This document shows, in pieces, positions 10,948-17,106 of a stretch of 20,786 bases of DNA. The position numbers and the translations under genes were made by a program. The DNA lies in the IMG/VR virus record IMGVR_UViG_3300027899_000085, positions 1 through 20,786 of that record, one strand, 5' to 3'. The first letter of the stretch is position 1; every line of letters starts with the position of its first letter. The notes beneath the pieces are model-generated. The model was not told the DNA's origin and ran no database searches. It was given only the letters and a program-made list of their open reading frames with translations. The DNA is from a virus.

Positions 10948-11940
10948 TTACCAGGTGAATTTGCCTTCTGACCATGCTCTATTATAATCATTGCCTGTAG
11001 ATGAAAAGAAATCATGTAATGTGCTTGATTCTAAATCTCTGTAAAACCATTCTGCTATAGGATTATACGATGGTTTAAATATCATTTTATATCCTAGATT
11101 CTTAAGACACGTATCTAGTCTTGATTCAACAAAGTTTTTTAATTGATTCTCAGTAATACCTTTGATATGACCTTTTTCGAATATCTTATCTATAATAATA
11201 GTTTCATGTTCTAAAACTACTTTTGCAGTATCTTCAAGTTCAGTTCTTAATTCTAACAATGCTTCTTCTGCTATAACACCTGCATCAATTGCTTCTTTCA
11301 ATAAAGTCCTAAATAACCATGCACCTGCCTGACTATGTAGTGTTTCATCTATAGCAGAAAAATTGATACCTGCATTTATGTTTATTAACTTATTCTTGCC
11401 AACATTATTAAAATGTTTTAGAAAGGCAAATGAACTATATAATATAGCACCTTCAATCATTGAGAAAATACCAATTGACTTAAGAATGTCATATACAGAA
11501 TCGTGTTTTTCTGTTCTTTTACCTATCCAAGCCATTCTATTCTTTAACACATCATCATTTAAATAATCATTATAAAATTCGTCAGTATCTAGACCTAGAA
11601 TTTCATTAATCTTATTGTAGAATGGCGCGTGAACTCCAATTTCCATAAATGCAAATGTTGTAGCCATTCTTTGGATATCCGGTCTTTGGAATATTTTACC
11701 AACATAATTTTGCCAATAATCATTACCTACCGATAATTCATAAATTGTAAACAATTTCAAAGTAGATATAACACCATGATATTCTGCCTCTGTGAAATTA
11801 GTCTTTAAATCATGAAGATCTTTTTCAACTTCAATCTCGTCAGGTAGCCAAAATATCTCTGCTTGTTGCTTTGCAAATTCTATTGCTGTTGGGTAGTCTA
11901 TTGTATATGAAGACTTTTTCTCTAACAGTCTTATCGACAT
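10948..11940 (-). CDS. nrdB: Ribonucleotide reductase class I small subunit
   Basis: NrdB carries the metal cofactor and tyrosyl radical. The 330-residue protein has the helical ferritin-like core with the ligands in order: E in FTIYELSVGNDYW, E and H in FMEIGVHAPFY (Tyr four after His as the radical site), E in SMIEGAILYSSFAFL, and E and H in AIDETLHSQAG. The C-terminal peptide ends G-K-F-T-W, expected to bind NrdA. In the second ligand helix the Glu and His are four positions apart instead of the three I know from E. coli (E-T-I-H). AAAGGA precedes the ATG, which overlaps the thyX stop. The subtype differs from T4 NrdB and looks like the short NrdB of marine phages. Confidence 0.93.
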   Translation of the reverse strand: MSIRLLEKKSSYTIDYPTAIEFAKQQAEIFWLPDEIEVEKDLHDLKTNFTEAEYHGVISTLKLFTIYELSVGNDYWQNYVGKIFQRPDIQRMATTFAFMEIGVHAPFYNKINEILGLDTDEFYNDYLNDDVLKNRMAWIGKRTEKHDSVYDILKSIGIFSMIEGAILYSSFAFLKHFNNVGKNKLININAGINFSAIDETLHSQAGAWLFRTLLKEAIDAGVIAEEALLELRTELEDTAKVVLEHETIIIDKIFEKGHIKGITENQLKNFVESRLDTCLKNLGYKMIFKPSYNPIAEWFYRDLESSTLHDFFSSTGNDYNRAWSEGKFTW

Positions 11941-12776
11941 TATTTATTTCCTTTATTATGTATGTTATCTTCTACATCAACTCTGTGTTGAGTCCATCCT
12001 CTAAAATTCTTATTAAATACACCAGAATACATTGCAGTTGCTTGATGTTCTGTTGGACTAGCATGTAATGGTATTGATCCAACTAGATCATTAAATAATT
12101 TTAAATCTTTTTCTATTTCTGGTATTTGTTTATCATGAGTAAAATAAGATACTCGTGCACATCTTGCAGTAGATATCTGCATTAATCGTCCGGGGGTATT
12201 GTCATATCCCAAAGCAATACGGTCAGAATCAGTGATATAAGGAAGGTGGTAAATCCGTTCAACAGGATTAGATTTGTCCATTGCATTTTTCATTTCTCGT
12301 GCTAGTTCTTGTATTTCTGGTTGAGCATCTGGATGATTTCTTAATTCAAAGAAATTATCCCATTCTGTAGATGTTACTATCACAGATATATATTGCCAAG
12401 GTTCCAGCAACCGGTTAAATACTTGTTTATGTGGACTACTAATTTTATTAGTTAACCATACTAAACAACATACTATTTTTCCTGTGGTTTTCCACATAAA
12501 TTGAGCAAACCATTTCTTAAATCCTGTTAATTCAGTTCTTGCTTTCATTCCTGGTTGATTTGCTCCCCAATGAACAGGAGTTGCAGGATTATTCCAAACC
12601 TGTTTAAGAAATGTAGAAACTGGAATTGCTCTAGAACTAGAAGCATTTCGACTAAATACTCGATGGGTCATGAATTCCGCGTGAATACCTCTCCAATATC
12701 TCAATTGTAATGTAGTTATTCTTATCTTATTATAAGGATTTAGACTATCCTCAATTACTTTTACTTCACATGTCAT
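11940..12776 (-). CDS. thyX: Flavin-dependent thymidylate synthase ThyX
   Basis: ThyX makes dTMP from dUMP with methylene-tetrahydrofolate and FAD. The signature is at residues 38-49 (HRVFSRNASSSR), the ThyX motif in the form T-H-R-x-x-S-R-N-A-S-S-S-R. The first Arg of the classic R-H-R-x7-S is a Thr here, as in other members of this sub-family I recall. R-N-H-P-D-A-Q-P-E-I-Q-E-L-A follows in the flavin region, and the dUMP-binding T-A-R-C-A-R-V-S-Y and N-F-R-G-W-T-Q-H-R come near the end. The 278-residue length is long for the family because of inserts around 85-120. It precedes nrdB and nrdA, placing dTMP and dNDP synthesis together. AGGAG is well spaced before the ATG. Confidence 0.93.
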   Translation of the reverse strand: MTCEVKVIEDSLNPYNKIRITTLQLRYWRGIHAEFMTHRVFSRNASSSRAIPVSTFLKQVWNNPATPVHWGANQPGMKARTELTGFKKWFAQFMWKTTGKIVCCLVWLTNKISSPHKQVFNRLLEPWQYISVIVTSTEWDNFFELRNHPDAQPEIQELAREMKNAMDKSNPVERIYHLPYITDSDRIALGYDNTPGRLMQISTARCARVSYFTHDKQIPEIEKDLKLFNDLVGSIPLHASPTEHQATAMYSGVFNKNFRGWTQHRVDVEDNIHNKGNK

Positions 12777-12790
12777 TATTTTCTCCTTAA

Positions 12791-12985
12791 TTATATAAAA
12801 TTATGTACGCCAAAATATATTAATGCAATTATAACACCAATTACTATAATGATAGAACCTGCACCTATGAATAATGTAATAATAAAACCAATAACTGCTG
12901 CAAAAATCCTCGTACTTAGAAGTGCCATTAATACTAAAACAAATGCACCTAATGTATATAATATTTCTAATGTTTCTGGACTCAT
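12791..12985 (-). CDS. Small two-helix membrane protein (64 aa)
   Basis: Almost the whole product is hydrophobic: helix one at about residues 8-23 and a long segment 26-60 (AAVIGFIITLFIGAGSIIIV and on) that could be one or two passes, with T-R at residues 25-26 as the only charged spot between. No family is recognised. It lies between the primase fragment unit and thyX in an early operon, so a lysis role is unlikely; an inner-membrane modifier or exclusion protein is possible. A GTGAG ribosome site precedes the ATG. Confidence 0.6.
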   Translation of the reverse strand: MSPETLEILYTLGAFVLVLMALLSTRIFAAVIGFIITLFIGAGSIIIVIGVIIALIYFGVHNFI

Positions 12986-12992
12986 AAATTTC

Positions 12993-13106
12993 TCACTTAA
13001 AATAATTTAATATGCTCATAATAATTATCAATGGTCCAAAACCAACCACCATTGACATAGTTGTAGATACTATCAATAATATTATATAGTAAAATATAAA
13101 TTTCAT
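12993..13106 (-). CDS. Very small membrane protein (37 aa)
   Basis: MKFIFYYIILLIVSTTMSMV and the rest form one or two hydrophobic helices broken by G-F-G-P, ending N-Y-F-K. The ATG overlaps the stop of the primase zinc-finger gene as ATGA, so it would be translated by coupling. Six of its eight isoleucine codons are ATA. No family is recognised; the gene call rests on the overlap and on filling the gap to the next gene. Confidence 0.5.
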   Translation of the reverse strand: MKFIFYYIILLIVSTTMSMVVGFGPLIIIMSILNYFK

Positions 13107-13423
13107 AAATTTAAAACTTTTGCAATGTCTGTATGCGGTAAATTATCATTACCAGTTTTATATCTTTCTATGACATATAATTTATACAATTCTGCATTAA
13201 CCTTTTCTAAAAAAGATCCAATAGAACTACTATATTGACAATTATGACATTTTACAAATAGACTGGTGAATCTTTTGTAAATGAATAAACGGGCTTTTTT
13301 GGGGTTCTTTTTTGAGTCACCACATAAACAACATCTTGAATTCCAAACAAATTCAGATTTTTGTTTACCATTCTGTAATTGGGGGATTATTAAATTTGCG
13401 TACTTGACATCTATTTCAATCAT
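13103..13423 (-). CDS. Primase zinc-finger domain, truncated gp61-like primase
   Basis: This 106-residue protein matches the N-terminal zinc-finger domain of T4 gp61 primase: C-x2-C-G-D-S-K-x5-K-A-R (residues 32-45), then K-C-H-N-C (C-x2-C, residues 59-62) followed by S-S-I-G-S-F-L and E-L-Y-K-L-Y-V-I-E-R. That is the gp61 order C-x2-C-G-D-S-K ... A-R ... C-x2-C ... I-G-x-x-L ... L-Y-x-x-Y. In T4 the protein goes on for over 200 more residues with the catalytic Toprim-type part. Here a stop follows at once and the next genes are membrane proteins. Either the catalytic part is a separate gene elsewhere or this is a remnant. It is first in the nrd/thyX operon behind an early promoter. Confidence 0.8.
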   Translation of the reverse strand: MIEIDVKYANLIIPQLQNGKQKSEFVWNSRCCLCGDSKKNPKKARLFIYKRFTSLFVKCHNCQYSSSIGSFLEKVNAELYKLYVIERYKTGNDNLPHTDIAKVLNL

Positions 13424-13432
13424 AATGAATTA

Positions 13433-13482
13433 CCTATTTAGTTAATAGGGATTATTATATCATTATGATTGAATTTTGTAAA
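13433..13482 (-). promoter_or_regulatory. Early promoter of the primase/thyX/nrd operon
   Basis: -35 TTTACA (13477-13482) and -10 TATAAT (13454-13459) have a 17-bp spacer on the minus strand. Downstream CCTATT and AATAGG (13433-13438/13444-13449) form a perfect 6-bp inverted repeat with a 5-nt loop, its second arm holding the AGG of the ribosome site. The layout matches the cassettes at 2150, 3216 and 7961 although the stem sequence differs. Confidence 0.85.
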
Positions 13483-13505
13483 TAAAAATATTTTTTATTT
13501 TACTG

Positions 13506-13545
13506 TTTACAACTGTTTACTTTTGTGATATACTGGTTATACCAG
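13506..13545 (+). promoter_or_regulatory. Plus-strand promoter overlapping a palindromic operator-like site
   Basis: TTTACA (13506-13511), a 17-bp spacer and TATACT (13529-13534) make a good sigma70-type promoter on the plus strand, where no gene follows. CTGGT-TAT-ACCAG (13533-13545) overlaps the -10 box and is followed by GTTTTTC. It could be a repressor site, or a promoter for a very short or antisense RNA stopped at this hairpin. Confidence 0.4.
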
Positions 13546-13562
13546 GTTTTTCTAGGTTAATG

Positions 13563-13964
13563 TTACTTAAATAATTCTAAATGATTCAATAAAAAACCTA
13601 TAGCCATAGCACTACCTATAACCATCCATTTCCAGTTTTCTAGTATTGATAGTCTATCAGAGATAGATTTATGTTGGGCGATGGATTTATCAGAATGCTC
13701 TTTTAATTTAAGTTCGATCCTTTCTTCCATGTCTTCTAGTTTTTCAACTATTTCCTTAGTATCTTCATTCATTTTCTTATACAGGTCTCTAACATCTGAT
13801 GAAGTTTCTTTATTACCAAATTCTAAATTACCTAAACGTGAATCATGAACTGCTAATAATCTGGTAACTTCAGTAGAGGATTTTGCTATTTCAGCAACAG
13901 TGTTATCTATTTTATAAACTACTGATTGTAGAACTGCCACAGTAGTACTTAATTCATTAATCAT
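13563..13964 (-). CDS. Coiled-coil protein with C-terminal membrane anchor
   Basis: The 133-residue protein is a long helix with heptads (from about residue 5 to 105, for example ETSSDVRDLYKKMNEDTKEI and IERIELKLKE-type repeats). It ends in a single membrane segment (WKWMVIGSAMAIGFLLNHL, residues 110-128) and a short tail. The coiled coil plus C-terminal anchor layout resembles hemolysin XhlA-like and holin-accessory proteins. It follows the spanin genes by an 8-nt overlap, so it is probably part of the lysis cassette. It could also be an inner-membrane structural protein. No holin or endolysin is otherwise visible in the window. Confidence 0.7.
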   Translation of the reverse strand: MINELSTTVAVLQSVVYKIDNTVAEIAKSSTEVTRLLAVHDSRLGNLEFGNKETSSDVRDLYKKMNEDTKEIVEKLEDMEERIELKLKEHSDKSIAQHKSISDRLSILENWKWMVIGSAMAIGFLLNHLELFK

Positions 13965-14550
13965 TACTCAATTCCCTTTGTTTCATAATCCAATCTTGTA
14001 GCGAGGTTAATTGTTCTGCTACTTGATAATAAGTTCCGTTGTTTTGACTGACTACGGTTGCGACTTCAGATAGTTTAACTTTGGAGGCTCCTTCATTAAT
14101 ATCTCTGGAGGTGTAGGGAACGTCTGTTTGATTGGCACTGGCGTTGAACACGCTGACAAACCCATTATTAATAATACATTGATCATCAGATTCTTTAGTG
14201 ATATACACAGGTACTTTTTTAATAATTTCATGGGTTTTTCCTTCAACGATTTTAACTCTATCAACATATTTAGTTATAACTTCATGACTAATCTGTTCTG
14301 CTTCTAATCCTTTCTTAGCAATTTCAACTTCCATCTGTTTAATTTTTAATTGCCATTCTGCTTGATTAGATATACCACCTATAAAGAATGTACCTGCAAC
14401 TAACAGAAATATAGATAAAATCTGTAATCCTAATTTATATGGTAATGGTATAATAATGCCAAATACCATTACAAAAACTGTTCCTATAACTCCAACAAAA
14501 GATGAAGCATAAAATACCCAATCCGGTAAAATGTTTAATAAGAATATCAT
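13957..14550 (-). CDS. i-spanin (Rz-like inner-membrane lysis protein)
   Basis: The inner-membrane half of a spanin complex, which joins inner and outer membranes at the end of lysis. The 197-residue product has N-terminal membrane helices (about 12-34 and 39-59), then a charged helical region (EWQLKIKQMEVEIAKKGLEA) as periplasmic coiled coil. The C-terminal part (D-D-Q-C-I-I-N-N-G-F-V-S-V-F-N-A-S-A-N ... L-T-S-L-Q-D-W-I) is the pattern C-x-I-x-x-G-F-V ... N-A-A ... L-x-x-W seen in phage Rz proteins. Two membrane segments are one more than the classic single-pass i-spanin. The outer-membrane partner gene is nested within it in another frame. Its start overlaps the stop of the 184-residue gene by ATGA. 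Confidence 0.8.
   Translation of the reverse strand: MIFLLNILPDWVFYASSFVGVIGTVFVMVFGIIIPLPYKLGLQILSIFLLVAGTFFIGGISNQAEWQLKIKQMEVEIAKKGLEAEQISHEVITKYVDRVKIVEGKTHEIIKKVPVYITKESDDQCIINNGFVSVFNASANQTDVPYTSRDINEGASKVKLSEVATVVSQNNGTYYQVAEQLTSLQDWIMKQRELSND
14052..14231 (-). CDS. o-spanin (Rz1-like lipoprotein), nested in the i-spanin gene
   Basis: The 59-residue product lies wholly inside the i-spanin gene in a different frame on the same strand. It has a basic start (MKLLKKYL), a hydrophobic segment (NLMINVLLIMG) and a lipobox L-S-A-C with lipidated C28. The 31 residues after that cysteine are short and proline-rich (eight prolines, STPVPIKQTFPTPPEILMKE). A prolipoprotein of this size embedded in an Rz-type gene is the hallmark of Rz1 o-spanin. 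I place the start at 14231 rather than the longer ATG at 14267 because AAGGA lies 7-8 nt before it. It anchors in the inner leaflet of the outer membrane and pairs with the i-spanin C-terminus. Confidence 0.85.
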   Translation of the reverse strand: MKLLKKYLCISLKNLMINVLLIMGLSACSTPVPIKQTFPTPPEILMKEPPKLNYLKSQP

Positions 14551-15101
14551 AATGTTTTTTGATTTATATCAATAGCAATTTGTTTCATTGATTGCCTTTT
14601 TACAATCGGTGGTTTTTTCTTTCTAATAACTGGTTCTTGTGTTGAAACAGGACCTGTTGATTTATTAGTTGGCTCTGTAGAAGGAGTAACTTGTCCTTGT
14701 CCAGTTAATGCTCCGCCACCTTCACCTTCTTCATATATCCTTACCTGTAATGTCTCTTCTGCAAGAATAACATTAAGGTTTAAAATTCTGTGTAATTCAT
14801 GTTCTGAAATAGTTTCCAATTCAGATTTAGAATTCAATTGCTCTTTGATTAAAAACAAGGCAGCTACTATATTTTTTAATTTAGCATCTCCGCCAGGAAG
14901 TTTGTTTATCAATTTTTTCATATTAAAGGTCAATCGACTTAGGTAATCATAAGAATCCTTTTCTTCTTCAGTCTTAGGATCTCTTATTTTTTTACCAGTT
15001 TTATCAATTATACCAAACTTGAATGCTTCTGTTTCAGGAAACGGTTTAACAAGCATCGTTAATACACGAAATGCTATAAGATTATCAACAATGCGAGACA
15101 T
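14547..15101 (-). CDS. Conserved marine-phage protein of unknown function (184 aa)
   Basis: The N-terminal two thirds are well ordered: IVDNLIAFRVLTMLVKPFPE, then TEAFKFGIIDKTGKKIRD, then DYLSRLTFNMKKLINKLPGG and a helical A-A-L-F-L-I-K-E-Q stretch. I recall the order FxLL(V)xPFxETxAFKxGIID ... R-x-x-x-N-x-K-x-L-x-x-x-L-P-G-G as a very widespread unnamed protein of T4-like marine phages, next to structural genes. The last 55 residues are low complexity (Gly, Thr, Ser, Pro) and end in a basic KKPPIVKRQ tail. A head or tail assembly role is likely from position and conservation, but no function is established to my knowledge. TAATG links it to the upstream gene. Confidence 0.8.
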   Translation of the reverse strand: MSRIVDNLIAFRVLTMLVKPFPETEAFKFGIIDKTGKKIRDPKTEEEKDSYDYLSRLTFNMKKLINKLPGGDAKLKNIVAALFLIKEQLNSKSELETISEHELHRILNLNVILAEETLQVRIYEEGEGGGALTGQGQVTPSTEPTNKSTGPVSTQEPVIRKKKPPIVKRQSMKQIAIDINQKTL

Positions 15102-15481
15102 TAAATTTTCCTTAGGTGTGAAACAATATATTCGTCAAGTAAATAATTAGATGTGATGATACCATACTGAGGTAATGTATCAGGCATCCTATTTAAATAT
15201 ATTAAAAATGTAATTAAAATATTCCAATATTCTTTTTCTAATTTATAAAATAGTATATTTACAATAGCATCATTAAATAAATTAAAGAGAACGATAAGAT
15301 GGTTTAATATCAATCGTTCTCTTAATTCATCTTTATTATTTATATATCGCGTCAATAATTTCTGAAGATATAAAATCCTATTCAAATCCTCCTCAAACTC
15401 CCTTACAGAAGTACACTGAGGATTATCATAATGTTTCATACAATAAAGTATAAAATTATCTTTATTTAATATTTCAATCAT
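15101..15481 (-). CDS. Conserved phage protein of unknown function (126 aa)
   Basis: The 126-residue product is helical and starts MIEILNKDNFILYCMKHYDN, followed by C-T-S-V-R-E-F-E-E-D-L-N-R-I and a long run of leucine/isoleucine-rich helices (LYLQKLLTRY, LNHLIVLFNLFND). The HYDNxxC-x8-EDLNRI ... LNHLIVLFNLF ... LxRMPD order is one I recall from unnamed proteins beside T4-like structural genes. There is no clear Shine-Dalgarno. A terminator-like hairpin (15486-15505) ends 4 nt before the ATG, so how translation starts is unclear. Confidence 0.75.
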   Translation of the reverse strand: MIEILNKDNFILYCMKHYDNPQCTSVREFEEDLNRILYLQKLLTRYINNKDELRERLILNHLIVLFNLFNDAIVNILFYKLEKEYWNILITFLIYLNRMPDTLPQYGIITSNYLLDEYIVSHLRKI

Positions 15482-15485
15482 AAAA

Positions 15486-15505
15486 TGGGGTATATTTCAA
15501 CCCCA
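15486..15505 (-). terminator. Terminator-like hairpin directly before a start codon
   Basis: TGGGGT and ACCCCA (15500-15505 with 15486-15491) form a G-C-rich 6-bp stem with an 8-nt loop on the minus strand, followed by TTTT and then ATG. It is the strongest short hairpin in the virion region and may end transcripts of the Ig-domain gene or cap the mRNA of the next gene. Confidence 0.5.
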
Positions 15506-15512
15506 ATATTTG

Positions 15513-16310
15513 TTATGGCGCAGCAGATACAAATGTTAGTACAGCAGCATTAGAAGTTATTGCCACTGCACCTTGCGTAGTAGAACCAAGCAACACTCTG
15601 TATCTATCACCAGTATTAGCAGCAGTTTGTCCTGAAAGAACAAGTGAAGAACTTGTAGCGCCAGAAACTGCAGCAAATTTGGTAGAACCAACAACAGATT
15701 TTTGCCATTGATATGTAACTGCTCCGCCACCGGTAACTGCAGCAGTTACAGAGAAAGTAGCAGCACCTAAAGTGATAGGTTGAGTAGCAGGTTGTACAGA
15801 GATAGAAAGAACCGCTTCAACATCAGGTACAGTTAAATCGTCGGCAGCATCGCCAGAAACCGCGTTAAGGACATCTATAGCAACTAATAATTCAGTTTTA
15901 TGTCTTGGATTACCATCAGAATCTGTATATTCGTTAATCTTCCACCAACCTGCGCCATTAATACCTTTATTATGGTTGGTTGTAAGTAAAGCTTCTTCTT
16001 CAGATACAAAGAAAACATATTGCAAATCTTCTTGAAGAATATACTTAGGAGTATCTGCACCTTTAAGATTTGTATTTAATACAGTAGCAGTAGTACCTGC
16101 AAAGTTAACAACTAAAGTTAATACTGTGGCTGAATCAATTTTAAAAATTTTATACTTAACACCGGTAATAACAATTGTATCACCTTCTTGAAAGTCTGTT
16201 AAGAATGTAGTAGGTGTAGCACCATTGCTAGTAACAGTAGGTGAACCATTTACTACACTAACGCTTGTACCTGTAATTGAGAATGAATCTCTGTTGCCCC
16301 AAAGTGCCAT
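15513..16310 (-). CDS. Virion protein with C-terminal Ig-like domain
   Basis: The 265-residue product has an N-terminal beta-rich part (MALWGNRDSFSITGTSVSVV ... G-D-T-I-V-I-T-G-V-K-Y-K-I). The middle contains G-W-W-K-I-N-E-Y-T-D and R-H-K-T-E-L-L-V-A. An Ig-like domain spans about residues 165-263 (S-V-Q-P ... V-T-Y-Q-W-Q-K-S ... T-G-D-R-Y-R-V-L ... S-N-A-A-V-L-T-F). Ig folds on phage particles decorate heads or tails and bind surfaces weakly. Neighbouring virion genes and a late-promoter-like box 30 nt upstream support a structural role. Exact position on the particle is unknown. Confidence 0.75.
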   Translation of the reverse strand: MALWGNRDSFSITGTSVSVVNGSPTVTSNGATPTTFLTDFQEGDTIVITGVKYKIFKIDSATVLTLVVNFAGTTATVLNTNLKGADTPKYILQEDLQYVFFVSEEEALLTTNHNKGINGAGWWKINEYTDSDGNPRHKTELLVAIDVLNAVSGDAADDLTVPDVEAVLSISVQPATQPITLGAATFSVTAAVTGGGAVTYQWQKSVVGSTKFAAVSGATSSSLVLSGQTAANTGDRYRVLLGSTTQGAVAITSNAAVLTFVSAAP

Positions 16311-16338
16311 TTGTTTATTCCTTATTTAAGTTTATTAG

Positions 16339-16653
16339 TTATTTATTCTTTTCTCGTTTTGCTGCTAAACATGCAGCAACACCCATAATTCTACGTTTTT
16401 CCGGTGATTTGCCTTTAAATTGAGGTGCATCACTCTTCTTAAAATCTTTTATATATTCGCCAGCACCCATAGAAGGATCTAATTTTTCATCAAGTTCAAC
16501 TTCTTCTTTCATTGAACAATCTTCTTTAGTTGATTGTTTTTTCTTTCTTAATAACTTAAAATCATTGGCATCAAGTTTGCCATTGTTATTAGCATCTAAT
16601 TTTTTATGATTAGGATGCACAAACCCTTCCATAAATTCTTTATAACTTTTCAT
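16339..16653 (-). CDS. EF-hand-like small protein with capsid-targeting-like start
   Basis: The 104-residue protein begins MKSYKEFMEG, close to the T4 capsid-targeting peptide (M-K-T-Y-Q-E-F-I-A-E as I recall) that sends internal proteins into the prohead and is then cut by the gp21 protease. Residues 20-31 form an EF-hand-type loop (D-A-N-N-N-G-K-L-D-A-N-D: acidic or amide ligands at 1, 3, 5, 9 and 12). The C-terminal part S-P-E-K-R-R-I-M-G-V-A-A-C-L-A-A-K-R is basic. It may be an internal head protein, perhaps calcium-binding. It lies between the Dps and Ig-protein genes in the late block. Confidence 0.7.
   Translation of the reverse strand: MKSYKEFMEGFVHPNHKKLDANNNGKLDANDFKLLRKKKQSTKEDCSMKEEVELDEKLDPSMGAGEYIKDFKKSDAPQFKGKSPEKRRIMGVAACLAAKREKNK
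16340..16347 (-). promoter_or_regulatory. Late-promoter-like box of the Ig-domain virion gene
   Basis: AATAAATA on the minus strand differs from the T4 late consensus TATAAATA only in its first base. It is 30 nt upstream of the ATG at 16310, the same distance as the perfect box at 19356 is from its gene. Confidence 0.5.
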
Positions 16654-16656
16654 TTA

Positions 16657-17097
16657 TTAACCTTTTGATAGCGATTTTAATTGCCAATTATGTTTAGCAT
16701 GAACGTCTAACCGATCTGCTAAGAAATTACATAAACCTTGTTTCTTTGCGTATGTCGCAAGATCAAATGCTCTATTTAAACTTTCGATTACTAAATCATT
16801 AGCATCAATAAGATTTAAAAACATTTGATTTGTTAATACTACTAGTGAAGCATCGTCTGAAACCGTTTTAGCATCATAAAGATCTGAAAGACCTACTGGT
16901 GCGTATTGATCAATAGCACGAATATGTTCTGCTATAGGATCTATTGCACTATGTAATTCGTCATATAATCCACCAAAATAACCATGGTAATCATTGAAGT
17001 TAGGTCCTTCAATATTCCAATGATATGAATGACTCTTAAAATACATTACAAACGTGTTTGCTAAGGCAATTTTCAATGCCGCGGATAATTCATTCAT
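16657..17097 (-). CDS. Dps-like ferritin
   Basis: The 146-residue protein is a four-helix ferritin of the Dps type, which oxidises and stores iron and can protect DNA. H26, H38, D53 and E57 have exactly the spacing (12, 15, 4) of the ferroxidase ligands in E. coli Dps, within the sequence YHWNIEGPNF, H-G-Y-F-G-G-L-Y-D-E-L and D-P-I-A-E-H-I-R-A. It lacks the lysine-rich N-terminal tail that E. coli Dps uses to bind DNA. It sits among late virion genes, between the 739-residue and EF-hand-like genes, so it may be a virion component or protect packaged DNA. Related genes occur in other marine phages from memory. Confidence 0.85.
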   Translation of the reverse strand: MNELSAALKIALANTFVMYFKSHSYHWNIEGPNFNDYHGYFGGLYDELHSAIDPIAEHIRAIDQYAPVGLSDLYDAKTVSDDASLVVLTNQMFLNLIDANDLVIESLNRAFDLATYAKKQGLCNFLADRLDVHAKHNWQLKSLSKG

Positions 17098-17106
17098 TAT
17101 TATTTC

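Noticed and set aside
10934-10975. Longer start for the 49-residue gene (ATG at 10975)
   Set aside because: It would overlap nrdB by 28 nt without a ribosome site, whereas the ATG at 10933 has GGAG at normal distance.
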